Below are positions 34,314-42,947 of a DNA stretch of 64,000 nucleotides, one piece after another. Every line of letters begins with the position of its first letter. The stretch's first letter is position 1. Under the pieces are notes generated by a model that saw only the letters and a list, made by a program, of their open reading frames with translations, did no database searches and was not told the origin of the DNA. The DNA is taken from NCBI RefSeq assembly GCF_900100115.1, contig NZ_FNKL01000004.1:682001-746000 (forward strand), read 5' to 3'. Position numbers and translations under genes: made by a program. This stretch comes from Chryseobacterium soldanellicola. Lineage in GTDB: Bacteria; Bacteroidota; Bacteroidia; Flavobacteriales; Weeksellaceae.

Positions 34314-34905
34314 ATTTTTTCATCTCTTCTAATCTCTGTTGCACCATTTTGCATCAGAACTAATCCGCTTTCTCACTATTCATCACCTATTTATTTAATT
34401 TTTGCGAGAAATGACACCTTTTAGGCTTTACTATTTATAATCAACTTCGTCATATCTTTTAAAAAAAAAATAATCTGTGGGGTTGATGTGATCCTTTTGT
34501 TTACAGTTTTTAAAAAATTCTAACGAAAATAAAATACAGTTAATAATTTTTTAATGAAACAAAGAAAGAAAAAATGATTAAAATTTTCTTCAATTAGAAT
34601 ACCACATACATACCACGAATAGCGTCAAACAAGTAATTATTCTATTTTTTCTAATTACGGGTTATTTTATTTGAGAATTCAAATGTAAAAGATTCTTACT
34701 GTATTTTTTTATGATCGTAGTCAAGGATTTTGACATTTTTTTATAGTATGGAAGTTGTCTCTACCTAATTAATTTTTTCTTCTGCGTTTATGGTATGCTA
34801 TTTGGATGAATCTGACGGGAATTATTCTTTCTTTATGCTTTGTAATCAAGTCTAGTAGGCATAACCGGCATTCTTGAAAGTGAAATATCACATAAAATAT
34901 CTACT
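34314..34905. other. Long divergent intergenic region
   Basis: 592 bp, AT-rich, no credible open frame on either strand. It contains overlapping ATACCACATA (34599-34608) and TACATACCAC (34607-34616) words, and a Crp/Fnr-like half-palindrome at 34710-34725. Otherwise I see nothing. Confidence 0.5.
34710..34725. promoter_or_regulatory. Candidate Crp/Fnr box (weak right arm)
   Basis: TATGAT-CGTA-GTCAAG: the left arm matches the TATGAT-N4-ATCATA consensus exactly, and the right arm keeps TCA. Reversed, it resembles the 3271-3286 site (shared TTTTATGATC(A/G)TAGTCA). It is 181 bp upstream of the PPC/DUF296-like gene. Confidence 0.35.
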
Positions 34906-35337
34906 ATGAATATCGAAACTTTGGAAGGAGATCTTTGGATTGCCAAAAAAATTGAGAACAGCTATGTTGTAAGCGTAAAAGATCAGTCAAGCCTCAAAAT
35001 TGCGTTTACGGATTTCTTACATTCACAACAGATTTCTGAAGGACAAATTACGGGGATGGGAAATGTAAACGAAATTGTTTTAAGGTTTTATAATCCTTCG
35101 AGTAAAGATTTTTTTGATGTAAAATTTAATGAAACAGCAACAGTTTCCGAAGTTTCGGGAAGCTTTTCAATGCTACAGGAAAGGCTGATTTTTAATCTGG
35201 AAATTATTCTTGAAAGGGAAAATCATACTTCATTGACCGGAGGCTTCGTAGATGCTAAAATCAACGGGATGAATAGTTTTTTCCTGTTTCCTTTAAAAAC
35301 TGAAGTGATTAAAAAGGAAAACTTTACAAATAATTAA
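34906..35337 (+). CDS. PPC/DUF296-like domain protein
   Basis: A 143-residue protein that follows the PCC/DUF296 fold pattern: YVVSVKDQSSLKIAFTDFL (first strand and helix), EGQITGMGNVNEIVLRFY (strand turn), SEVSGSFSM and LTGGFVDAKINGM. The metal-site histidines of classic members (HLH and GGH) are not kept; Glu/Asn occupy these positions, so it is probably not a zinc site. In plants these domains sit in AT-hook proteins; the bacterial role is unknown. Confidence 0.7.
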   Translation: MNIETLEGDLWIAKKIENSYVVSVKDQSSLKIAFTDFLHSQQISEGQITGMGNVNEIVLRFYNPSSKDFFDVKFNETATVSEVSGSFSMLQERLIFNLEIILERENHTSLTGGFVDAKINGMNSFFLFPLKTEVIKKENFTNN

Positions 35338-35419
35338 TTCCTTCACATTTTGAATTATATAGAATTTTTTATACTGAAAAAGTAGGTGAATTATTTTCTT
35401 TATTGCTTAAAATTTCATT

Positions 35420-36046
35420 CTAAACATCAAGCTGTCTTTGAAATTCTTCTAAATATTTTGCAATGTGAAAACCATCTGCCAGACCATGATGCAATTCAAC
35501 AGAAACAGGCAAGAATTTTTTATTATCTCGGGTTATAAATTTCCCGAAAGTAATTTTGGGCACAGATTCTGTCTTATCAAGCGGCGTCGGATGAAGTAAA
35601 GCGCTGAAAGAATTCCATGGAATAGTAGAATGCCTGATCAGATTTTTGCCCAACTCGCCATTATTCATTCTAAGTCCGGAACAATTTTGTACTTCCTGAA
35701 TTTCTTTTTGTAATTCAGCATTAAAGACTTCAGAATTTTCTGAAAAATGAATGAATGCAAAGCCAAAAGTTCCGTCTGTCCTGCCAATAGTCGTTCCGGC
35801 ATGGATCTCGTCAAATAGAACGATCTGATTATCAAGTATTCTTAATTTAAATTCATCAACAGAATTTGCTGCAACCATCGATTTATGAAGATAATAGGCA
35901 AAAAATGAATCGCCGTTTTCTTTTACTTTTTCATAGGCTTTTGTACATTCAACCTCGGTTGTGAAGCCGAAATACGGACTTGCCATTTTCGAGAAAAACT
36001 CAAAGTGCTCCTTTCTGTTCCATTCCTCAATATCTATAACCTTCAT
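35420..36046 (-). CDS. Chloramphenicol acetyltransferase-family protein
   Basis: A 208-residue member of the CAT (type A) acyltransferase family. The catalytic motif HHGLADGFH (His187, with Asp191) is intact near the C-terminus, and the N-terminal RKEHFEFF and GFTTEVECTKAYEKVK, plus IPWNSFSALLHP, match CAT. It is slightly shorter than drug-resistance CATs (about 213-219). Chromosomal CAT-like proteins of flavobacteria may confer resistance or act on other acceptors. Resistance cannot be judged from sequence alone. Confidence 0.85.
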   Translation of the reverse strand: MKVIDIEEWNRKEHFEFFSKMASPYFGFTTEVECTKAYEKVKENGDSFFAYYLHKSMVAANSVDEFKLRILDNQIVLFDEIHAGTTIGRTDGTFGFAFIHFSENSEVFNAELQKEIQEVQNCSGLRMNNGELGKNLIRHSTIPWNSFSALLHPTPLDKTESVPKITFGKFITRDNKKFLPVSVELHHGLADGFHIAKYLEEFQRQLDV

Positions 36047-36258
36047 TTTCGTTTAAATTTATAGGCAAATTTCTGAAAGTTTTATTGTTTTTTTCACTTG
36101 TAAAAAAGGAAATTTATGGTAAGGCTAAAAAAAATCGAGGATCAGCTTTCTCATTTTATCAGCAGATAAATTATATAATTTTCTATTTATTATGGTAAAT
36201 TTACATCATCTTAATTCTTTTGCAGGAAAAATTAAACTAACAATCAAATTTTAATGAA

Positions 36259-37104
36259 ATGAACGAAGAGAAAATAGGATTTATCGGTTTAGGAAATATG
36301 GGCCATCCAATGGCAAAAAACTTAGAAAAAGCAGGATTCCCGCTTGCTGTTTATAATAGGACAATTGAAAAAGCTGAAGATTTTAAAGAGAAATCAATAG
36401 TTTACACCAATGTTCAAGATCTTGTTAAAAATAGTGATATTATTTTCACAATGCTGACAAACGATGATGCCGTAAAATCTGTTTATGAAGAAATTTTTTC
36501 ATTAGATATCAGCGGAAAATTATTCATTGATATGAGTACAATTTCTCCTGAAAAAACCAATGAAATAGCGACTGCTCTTTTCATAAAGGAAGCTTCTTTC
36601 ATTGATGCTCCCGTTGCGGGAAGCACAAAACCTGCGGCCGATGGCAGTTTGATTATTATGGTGGGTGGTGAAGAAAAAGATCTGCAAAGAGCACTTCCCT
36701 ATTTAGAAAAATTAGGAAGGCAGATTAAGCATTTGGGTGAAAATGGAAAAGGAATTGCTGCAAAGTTGTCTGTTAACTATTTTATTTCAATTATTTATCA
36801 AGGTTTGGCGGAAACTATTCTGTTTGCAGAAAAACTGGGAATTGATCGTAAAGAGATGCTTGACATTATCAATGAAAGTGCAAGCGGAAGCGGTGCCACA
36901 AAGGTGAAAACTCCTCTTTTGATCAGTGAAAATTACGAGCCGGCTTTTGCATTGGATTTGATGTTAAAAGATGTTCTTTTATCTAAAAATGCAGGTGCTA
37001 ATTTTCCATTGTCTGCTGTTTTAACAGAAACTTATCAATCCGCGCATGATGCAGGTTTTGGAAAAGATGATGTAATTGGAATTATTAATTATCTTAAGAA
37101 ATAA
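36259..37104 (+). CDS. NAD(P)-dependent beta-hydroxyacid dehydrogenase
   Basis: A 281-residue dehydrogenase of the 3-hydroxyisobutyrate/6-phosphogluconate family. The Rossmann motif GFIGLGNMG is at residues 7-15, the substrate motif DAPVAGSTKPAADGSL at about 116-131 and the catalytic lysine Lys169 in GKGIAAKLSVNY. The set resembles the GLYR/tartronate-semialdehyde branch that reduces short semialdehydes. It stands alone between the CAT-like gene and a TetR gene. Confidence 0.88.
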   Translation: MNEEKIGFIGLGNMGHPMAKNLEKAGFPLAVYNRTIEKAEDFKEKSIVYTNVQDLVKNSDIIFTMLTNDDAVKSVYEEIFSLDISGKLFIDMSTISPEKTNEIATALFIKEASFIDAPVAGSTKPAADGSLIIMVGGEEKDLQRALPYLEKLGRQIKHLGENGKGIAAKLSVNYFISIIYQGLAETILFAEKLGIDRKEMLDIINESASGSGATKVKTPLLISENYEPAFALDLMLKDVLLSKNAGANFPLSAVLTETYQSAHDAGFGKDDVIGIINYLKK

Positions 37105-37244
37105 TTATTGTTTATTTGATTATTTAGTTAATAATTTTTTTAAAAACATTCTTAAAATTTTCTGAAACTTGTAATTTTCAGATCCTTTATTTTATTTGAA
37201 ATGAACAGTAAAAATCGTTTCTTTGTATAAATGAGCATTGTTTA

Positions 37245-37835
37245 ATGAAGAAATCAGAAGCTACCCGTTTAAATATTCTCCAAAAAGCATTTGAATTAAT
37301 CTATATTAACGGGTATCAAACAACCAGTGTTGATGAGATTATTGCGACCACTCAGGTCACAAAAGGGGCGTTTTATTATCACTTCAAAACTAAAGACGAG
37401 ATGGGTTTGGCAATCATCAATGAGCTGATGAAGCCTAACTTCGAAAATACTTTTATTAAACCGCTTCAAGGTGTTGAAAATCCGTTGGATAAAATTTATC
37501 AGCTGATGTATTATATTTTGATTGAAAATGATGTTTTAAAAGTTGAATATGGCTGTCCGGCATCCAATTTTACCCAGGAAATGGCTCCCTGGAATGTTGA
37601 TTTCACAAAGGCTCTAAATGAACTTTCGCTTCAATGGGAAAAAGCAATAATAGACTCTATTGAAAAAGCAAAAAACAATGGGCAAATCAAACCTTTTGTT
37701 GATGCCAAAGAAATTGCTGTTTTTGTTATATCCGGCTATTGGGGAGTAAGAAATTTAGGAAAACTTGAAAATTCTAAATCAGTCTATCTTGTTTATTTAA
37801 AAGGACTTAAGTCTTATTTTGATTCGTTGAAATAA
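37245..37835 (+). CDS. TetR-family repressor
   Basis: A 196-residue TetR-type regulator. The DNA-binding domain is at about residues 5-50 (LNILQKAFELIYINGYQTTSVDEI and TKGAFYYHFKTKDEM), followed by an all-helical ligand domain with EYGCPASNFTQEMAPWN. It precedes, in the same direction, a three-gene membrane/rhodanese operon. A 26-bp perfect palindrome between them at 37847-37872 is its likely operator. Confidence 0.92.
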   Translation: MKKSEATRLNILQKAFELIYINGYQTTSVDEIIATTQVTKGAFYYHFKTKDEMGLAIINELMKPNFENTFIKPLQGVENPLDKIYQLMYYILIENDVLKVEYGCPASNFTQEMAPWNVDFTKALNELSLQWEKAIIDSIEKAKNNGQIKPFVDAKEIAVFVISGYWGVRNLGKLENSKSVYLVYLKGLKSYFDSLK

Positions 37836-37846
37836 TTTTTTTATTA

Positions 37847-37872
37847 AAAAACATACTAATTAGTATGTTTTT
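37847..37872. promoter_or_regulatory. TetR-type operator, 26-bp perfect palindrome
   Basis: The core ACATACTAATTAGTATGT (37851-37868) is flanked by A4 and T4, all symmetric. It lies just upstream of a -7 box TACCTTTG (37877-37884) and covers the -33 position of that promoter, ideal for repression of the downstream operon. Confidence 0.75.
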
Positions 37873-37876
37873 GTTT

Positions 37877-37884
37877 TACCTTTG
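37877..37884 (+). promoter_or_regulatory. -7 box of the TetR-controlled operon
   Basis: TACCTTTG matches TAnnTTTG. The expected transcript start near 37891 excludes a start at 37865 for the next gene and supports the ATG at 37907. Confidence 0.6.
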
Positions 37885-37906
37885 TTGCGTTATTAAAAAT
37901 TTGATA

Positions 37907-38365
37907 ATGTATCAGACGCTTACTTTTTTGCACTCCACTTTTAGATGGTTGGTTTTATTGAGTTTAGTTTACGCCATTTTCACGGCTTACAAAGGTTATT
38001 TTTCAAATAAAAAATTTTCAAAAACAGATAATTCCGTCAGACACTGGACTGCAACGATTGCTCATATTCAATTGGTTTTGGGCATTACATTGTATTCTCA
38101 AAGTCCGGTTATCAGGTACTTTTGGAAAAATTTTAACGAAGCAAAAGAATCATTGGATCTTTTATTTTTTGGCTTGATTCATATTTTTCTGATGCTGTTT
38201 TCAATTATTTTAATAACAATTGGTTCGGCAATTTCAAAAAGAAAAACAACTGATCAAGAGAAGTTTAAAACAATGTTGATTTATTTCATTATTGCTTTGG
38301 CTATTATTTTCATTGCCATTCCGTGGCCGTTCTCCCCTCTCGCTAACAGACCTTATTTCAGATAA
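37907..38365 (+). CDS. Cytochrome b-like small membrane protein
   Basis: A 152-residue membrane protein with four hydrophobic segments (about residues 12-30, 48-66, 82-104, 126-146). Histidines lie in or near segments: His8 (TFLHSTFRW), His46 and His52 (RHWTATIAHIQLVLG), and His92 (GLIHIFLMLF). Flavobacterial homologues are often called cytochrome B; a haem role is plausible but not shown. First gene of the TetR-controlled operon. Confidence 0.65.
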   Translation: MYQTLTFLHSTFRWLVLLSLVYAIFTAYKGYFSNKKFSKTDNSVRHWTATIAHIQLVLGITLYSQSPVIRYFWKNFNEAKESLDLLFFGLIHIFLMLFSIILITIGSAISKRKTTDQEKFKTMLIYFIIALAIIFIAIPWPFSPLANRPYFR

Positions 38366-38367
38366 TT

Positions 38368-38670
38368 ATGATTAATTTATTCAAAACTAAAATCGGAAGA
38401 TTAAGAATTATTGCTATTCTTGAAGGAATTTCATTGCTGACCTTAGTCTTTATAGCCGTTCCAATGAAGTACGGATTTGACAATCCTGCTTTTGTAAAGG
38501 TAATGGGACCCATTCACGGGGCATTATTCTTACTTTTTTTATTTAACACTTTAAGCGTCGGTGTAGAGCAAAACTGGAAGTTTAAAGAAATAACCTGGAA
38601 AGTACTTTTAGCGTGTATTATTCCGTTTGGAACATTTTATATTGACAGAAAAATTTTAAGTAAATTATGA
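38368..38670 (+). CDS. DUF3817 membrane protein
   Basis: A 100-residue protein with three hydrophobic segments and the DUF3817 pattern: RLRIIAILEGISLLTLVFIAVPMKY, MGPIHGALFLLFL and ACIIPFGTFYIDRKIL. The function is unknown. It starts 2 bp after the previous gene and overlaps the next by 4 bp (ATGA), so the three are one translational unit. Confidence 0.88.
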   Translation: MINLFKTKIGRLRIIAILEGISLLTLVFIAVPMKYGFDNPAFVKVMGPIHGALFLLFLFNTLSVGVEQNWKFKEITWKVLLACIIPFGTFYIDRKILSKL

Positions 38671-39035
38671 AAAACGTATTAATTTTTTGCGGAGTTCTTC
38701 TTCTCATTTATATTGTTTATCGTGTTTATACCTATCAAACTTTAGACAATGGCTTGGATAAATTAATTAAAAACGGAGCTGTCATTCTCGATGTAAGAAC
38801 CGAAAAAGAATATGAAACCGGTCATATCGCCGGTTCCCAAAATATTTCTTTAGGAACAATTAGAGAAAGATATGTTGAGCTTGATCCTGAAAAGACCTAT
38901 ATCACTGTCTGTTCTCACGGGTTAAGAAGTGTGAAAGTTGAGCATATTTTAAAGGAAAAAGGCTTTAAAAAGGTTTACAACGGTGGAGCCTGGAGTGATT
39001 TGCAAAAAAGCTTTAATTTAAAAACTTCAGAATAA
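38667..39035 (+). CDS. Membrane-anchored rhodanese
   Basis: A 122-residue protein with an N-terminal membrane anchor (about residues 3-20) and a single rhodanese domain: AVILDVRTEKEYETGHIAGSQNI and the active-site cysteine Cys82 in TVCSHGLRS. Such domains carry persulfide sulfur. As last gene of a TetR-controlled operon with a cytochrome b-like protein and DUF3817, it could belong to a sulfur-stress response (inference). Confidence 0.88.
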   Translation: MKNVLIFCGVLLLIYIVYRVYTYQTLDNGLDKLIKNGAVILDVRTEKEYETGHIAGSQNISLGTIRERYVELDPEKTYITVCSHGLRSVKVEHILKEKGFKKVYNGGAWSDLQKSFNLKTSE

Positions 39036-39229
39036 AAATAATTTTTTGTGTACAGATTATTGACTGTAAAAGAAGAAACAGTGGATTTTATAGAATTTTA
39101 ATTAAATAAAAATGTTTTCTTACTATTTTAAATTATGGTCGGATTTTTGAATAATAAAAAATATTAATTAAATGACTCATTTCAGTTAATTTATTATTAG
39201 TTCAAACAAATCACTTAAAATATAATATT

Positions 39230-39736
39230 ATGTCAACAGAAAATCTTAGCCATCTTGAGGCAGTCAAAAAAATCAAAGAACTTTCAGAAAGCGCAAGAAT
39301 CTGCATGTTTTGTACAGATCTGGAAACTTTGCCCATCAATTCCCGGCCGATGACGCTTCAGGAAACTGATGATACCGGAAATTTATGGTTTATCAGCAGT
39401 GAAGCAAGCAATAAAAATTTTGAAATTAAAGAAGACCGACGTGTGCAGCTTTTCTTTATGAATAACGGTGATTCTCAATATCTTTCTGTGTACGGAACTG
39501 CTTCTGTTTACAAAGACAAAAGTACAATTGAAGAAAAATGGTCGCCAATGGCAAAAGCTTGGTTTGATGGAAAAGATGATCCGAATGTCTCAATTATCCG
39601 TGTAGAGCCTAAAGAAACATACTATTGGGACACAAAAGCCGGCAAATTAGTAAGCTTATTAAGTTTTGTAGCTTCTGCAGTTACCGGAATTAAAACAAAT
39701 AATGCTGATGGCGTGGAAGGAAATGCAACAGTTTAA
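39230..39736 (+). CDS. Pyridoxamine-phosphate-oxidase-fold general stress protein
   Basis: A 168-residue flavin-reductase-like split-barrel protein of the general stress protein 26 family: ARICMFCTDLETLPINSRPM, GNLWFISSEASNKN, RVQLFFMNNGDSQYLSVYGTA and YYWDTKAGKLVSLL. Such proteins bind FMN or F420-like cofactors; the substrate is unknown. It ends convergent with the stress operon, sharing a terminator. Confidence 0.9.
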   Translation: MSTENLSHLEAVKKIKELSESARICMFCTDLETLPINSRPMTLQETDDTGNLWFISSEASNKNFEIKEDRRVQLFFMNNGDSQYLSVYGTASVYKDKSTIEEKWSPMAKAWFDGKDDPNVSIIRVEPKETYYWDTKAGKLVSLLSFVASAVTGIKTNNADGVEGNATV

Positions 39737-39763
39737 TTAATTGGTAATTTTTTATACAAAAAT

Positions 39764-39797
39764 AAAAAGCAGTGAAAAATTTTCACTGCTTTCTTTA
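39764..39797. terminator. Bidirectional terminator, stress region
   Basis: AAAGCAGTGAAA (39766-39777) pairs with TTTCACTGCTTT (39781-39792) across a 3-nt loop, between convergent genes; ends the leftward katE operon and the rightward GSP26-like gene. Confidence 0.85.
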
Positions 39798-39837
39798 TTT
39801 ATTATTTTAATTATATTTTAAATTTTAAAGAATTATT

Positions 39838-40494
39838 TTAAGGTGTTTCATCGTGAGGCATGTCGACAGGCTTCGATTCCGGGGAACCTTTTTCACGAAG
39901 CCAGATAGAAAGGATTACGATTGAAAATACAGCTAAAAATTCACTTTGCCAGTTTTGAAAAGATTCAAACCAGAATCTGGAATCAGAAATGTAATGAATG
40001 GCTGTGGTAGTGGGCTGTTCTTTAGAAATCTGCTCTTCATTATAATCTTTTAAACTTCCGTAAAAATGCATTCCAAAACTCAGTAAAAATAAAATCGCGA
40101 ATGCTATCGAAAGAGAATGATTGTATAATTTGAGCCAGATTCCGCCTTTTTTTACGGGCCACGGTGCTTTGGGATGCGGTTTTGGTTCTTTATCAACGTC
40201 TTCTTCACCTTCTAAAGATTTTGATTCGCTGGAACCTTTTTGCCTTAGTGAAACGGTAAGTACAATATAAAGCATCATCTGCAGGAATTCACTTTCCCAG
40301 TTTTCAAAAGTGGCCTGGATAAAATGCCCGCTGTGAATATATTGCCCAAAACTGAGCAACGCATTTCCGTTTTCGGCCAATTCTTTATTTTCTGTTTTCC
40401 AACCTGTGAAAAACTGTCCTAAAAGGCATGAAAGCATCAATGCCAGCAAAACAATGCTTAAACTATTGCGATAAAAAAAACTGTTTTTAGACAT
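39838..40494 (-). CDS. DUF6766 membrane protein with internal duplication
   Basis: A 218-residue membrane protein with four hydrophobic segments. The two halves are clearly repeated: residues about 10-92 (NSLSIVLLALML, then FENWESEFLQMMLYIVLTVS, then LRQKGSSESK) match about 125-210 (HSLSIAFAILFLLSFG, then FQNWQSEFLAVFSIVILSIW, then LREKGSPESK). The linker is Pro/Lys-rich. The function is unknown. It is last in the eight-gene stress operon, 19 bp after the FAD/Rieske gene. Confidence 0.85.
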   Translation of the reverse strand: MSKNSFFYRNSLSIVLLALMLSCLLGQFFTGWKTENKELAENGNALLSFGQYIHSGHFIQATFENWESEFLQMMLYIVLTVSLRQKGSSESKSLEGEEDVDKEPKPHPKAPWPVKKGGIWLKLYNHSLSIAFAILFLLSFGMHFYGSLKDYNEEQISKEQPTTTAIHYISDSRFWFESFQNWQSEFLAVFSIVILSIWLREKGSPESKPVDMPHDETP

Positions 40495-40513
40495 TTTAGC
40501 TTAATTTTTAGTG

Positions 40514-42031
40514 TTAATTTTTATTTTCAATTCTTTGCAGGCCTTTTACAGTGGGACCTGTGAGTATTTTTCCGTTGACATTAAACCTTGATCCGTGGCA
40601 AGGGCAATCCCAGCTTATTTCGGCACTGTTCCAGCGGACTTCACATAAGGCATGCGGACAGGTACTTTTTAGCACATGTGACTTCCCGCCGGATTCTTTA
40701 TAAACGGCATAAGATTCACCTTCGTGTTTTACCACCTTTGCCTGTCCGTCCTTAAGCTCTGCCAGAGATTCTATCTTTTCAATGAAAATTTTATCTTTTA
40801 TAAAATCAAAAACAACACTGGCCTGCTCTTTTACAAATGTTCCGGCTCCTGCCATTGGCTTTATCCTGGCAGGATCAAATAATTTTTCATATTTATTAGG
40901 AATATTAAGAATTAAATCACATATAATCTGTGAAGAAATTGTACCGAAAATCATCCCGTTTCCTCTGAAGCCTGTTGCAGTGAAAATTTTTCCATTGCTT
41001 CCGGGAAGCTTTCCGATATACGGAAGGCCGTCAACAGGCTCGTAATACTGACTTGACCAGCTGTAAACTGCAGCATTCACATCAAAATATTCCCGGACAT
41101 AATTTTCCAGTTTTGAAAAACATTCGCCGGTATCTTCTGTATGGCCTGTTTTGTGGTCTTCACCTCCAGCAATTAATAAATTTTCACCATTAATTTCCTG
41201 AATTCTATAATAATGATAAGGATCCACAAGGTCATAACCCAAATCTTTAGGATAATGATCTCCGTTTAAGCTAAAAGCAATCGCATAACTTCGGTAAGGA
41301 GCATTCATAAAATGCAGAATATTGACTCCGGGAGGAATGTGGGTGGCATAAACGACATTTTTAGCCTTAATAATTCCTTTTGAAGTTGTTAAAATCACTT
41401 CTTCTTCCTGCTCTTCATGGCTTTCACAAAGGCAGTTTTCTACAATAAAACCTCCGGCGTTAAGGAATGCTTCTGCAAGTGCTTTGATATATTTAACAGG
41501 GTGAAATTGTGCCTGATCAGGAATAACAGCCGCTTTTTTAAAAGGTACCGGAAACGGAATATCATTTGTATAAATCATCTGATGACCGACTTGCGCGGCT
41601 CCATCAACAATATCGATGAGCTGTTTTTCCTGTTTTTCGTCTAAGGCAAAAAGATAGCCTGTTTTCTTCTCATAATCACAGTCGATGTTAAACTCACGAA
41701 TATTATTTTTAATAATATTGTTTGCCTCAATTCCGACAAATTTAAGGAGCTTTGCATTATTTAATCCAAAATCCTTAATAGCTTGAGCGTAAGTCGTATC
41801 AAAGAAGTCATTTAAATGAGCGGTTGTACCTCCTGTTGTTCCGAAACCTATATTTGCAGCTTCCAGAAGAATGCATTTTTTTCCGGAAAGCTGAAGTTTT
41901 AAAGCCGTGGAAATACCCGTAATACCGCCTCCGACAACTGCAACATCAAACAATTGATCGATGTCGACATCTGCAGAAAATGTTTTAATTTCTTCCTGCC
42001 AGATGCTTTTTCTTGCTCCGTCCCTGTTCAT
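40514..42031 (-). CDS. FAD-dependent oxidoreductase with C-terminal Rieske domain
   Basis: A 505-residue fusion: a DadA-like FAD oxidase (about 1-430) with VAVVGGGITGISTALKL as nucleotide motif and TGFRGNGMIFGTISS near its end, and a Rieske [2Fe-2S] domain (about 435-505) with ligands Cys458, His460, Cys476 and His479 (TCPHALCEVRW and DCPCHGSRF). Such fusions occur in stress gene sets of many bacteria; the substrate, perhaps a glycine-type amine, is unknown. It lies 2 bp after a 42-residue lipoprotein in the katE operon. Confidence 0.92.
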   Translation of the reverse strand: MNRDGARKSIWQEEIKTFSADVDIDQLFDVAVVGGGITGISTALKLQLSGKKCILLEAANIGFGTTGGTTAHLNDFFDTTYAQAIKDFGLNNAKLLKFVGIEANNIIKNNIREFNIDCDYEKKTGYLFALDEKQEKQLIDIVDGAAQVGHQMIYTNDIPFPVPFKKAAVIPDQAQFHPVKYIKALAEAFLNAGGFIVENCLCESHEEQEEEVILTTSKGIIKAKNVVYATHIPPGVNILHFMNAPYRSYAIAFSLNGDHYPKDLGYDLVDPYHYYRIQEINGENLLIAGGEDHKTGHTEDTGECFSKLENYVREYFDVNAAVYSWSSQYYEPVDGLPYIGKLPGSNGKIFTATGFRGNGMIFGTISSQIICDLILNIPNKYEKLFDPARIKPMAGAGTFVKEQASVVFDFIKDKIFIEKIESLAELKDGQAKVVKHEGESYAVYKESGGKSHVLKSTCPHALCEVRWNSAEISWDCPCHGSRFNVNGKILTGPTVKGLQRIENKN

Positions 42032-42033
42032 GT

Positions 42034-42162
42034 TTAATTAATTTTTAAAGTATCATTTTCAGCAACCAGGTCATATTTATTTGTTGTATCCTCATCTTCA
42101 CAAGGCAGATTACAGGATGTAGCGCTTAATGAGCATAGTGTTAATAAGATTGTTGTTTTCAT
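42034..42162 (-). CDS. Tiny lipoprotein (42 aa) in the stress operon
   Basis: Starting at the ATG at 42162, the frame reads MKTTILLTLCSLSATSC, a complete signal with lipobox and lipid-accepting Cys17, followed by 25 polar residues NLPCEDEDTTNKYDLVAEN and DTLKIN. It stops at 42034, 2 bp before the next gene starts, and begins 27 bp after the SDR gene. The good signal sequence and perfect fit between two operon genes support it in spite of its length. The function is unknown. Confidence 0.7.
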   Translation of the reverse strand: MKTTILLTLCSLSATSCNLPCEDEDTTNKYDLVAENDTLKIN

Positions 42163-42188
42163 AATAATATTTAAATGGTGTTTTTATT

Positions 42189-42941
42189 TTATCCGTTTAC
42201 AATAATTCCGCCGTTGGGATGCAGAACCTGGCCTGTAATCTGAGCCGCGGCATCAGTTGCGAGAAATAAAAAACTTGCTGCAACTTCTTCCGGCGTGGCA
42301 TTTCTCTCAAAAGGAGGTTTATTAGGATCCTCTTCCTCTTCACCAAAAGTTTCTTTGGTAAGCGGAGTGGCAACAGGCCCCGGAGCGACGGCATTCACCC
42401 GGATTCCTTTGGGCTTTGACTGCAAAGCGAGAGATCTTGTAAAGGAAACGATCGCGCCTTTTGTAGCCGAATAATCTAATAATTCTTCATGCCCCTGATA
42501 AGCGACAGCTGATGTCGTATTAATGATACCGGCACCTTCTTTCAGATAAGGAAAAGCAACTTTTGTCAGTAAAATCATTCCGATAATATTTGAATTAAAT
42601 GTTTTACGAATATTTTCTTCCTCTAAATTTTCAATATTATCTGAAGGAAACTGTACACCGGCATTGTTAACCAGAATATCAATTCCACCAAATTCTGAAA
42701 CGGTTTTTTCGACACATTTTTTGCAAAATTCGTAATCATTGATGTCACCGGAAAACATAATGCATTTTCTTCCGAGCGTTAAAATTTCATTTTTTGTTTC
42801 TTGAGCAGTTTCATCGTCGTCATAGTAGATGAAAGCAATATCGGCACCTTCCTGAGCAAAAAGCAAGGCAACGGCTTTACCAATTCCGCTGTCAGCTCCG
42901 GTGATTAAAACAGATTTATTTTGTAATTGTAAATCTCTCAT
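42189..42941 (-). CDS. Short-chain dehydrogenase (YhdG/YghA-like)
   Basis: A 250-residue SDR with the nucleotide motif TGADSGIGKA at 14-23, NNAGV at about 92-96, and catalytic Ser, Tyr and Lys in NTTSAVAYQGHEELLDYSATKGA. The C-terminal ITGQVLHPNGGIIVNG is usual for classical SDRs. It is close to the group found in stress operons with KatE and zinc-dependent ADH. Substrate unknown. Confidence 0.9.
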   Translation of the reverse strand: MRDLQLQNKSVLITGADSGIGKAVALLFAQEGADIAFIYYDDDETAQETKNEILTLGRKCIMFSGDINDYEFCKKCVEKTVSEFGGIDILVNNAGVQFPSDNIENLEEENIRKTFNSNIIGMILLTKVAFPYLKEGAGIINTTSAVAYQGHEELLDYSATKGAIVSFTRSLALQSKPKGIRVNAVAPGPVATPLTKETFGEEEEDPNKPPFERNATPEEVAASFLFLATDAAAQITGQVLHPNGGIIVNG

Positions 42942-42947
42942 AAACAG

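Noticed and set aside
35420..36046. CAT-like gene as an acquired resistance element
   Set aside because: No integrase, IS or composition change nearby; it looks like a resident chromosomal homologue.
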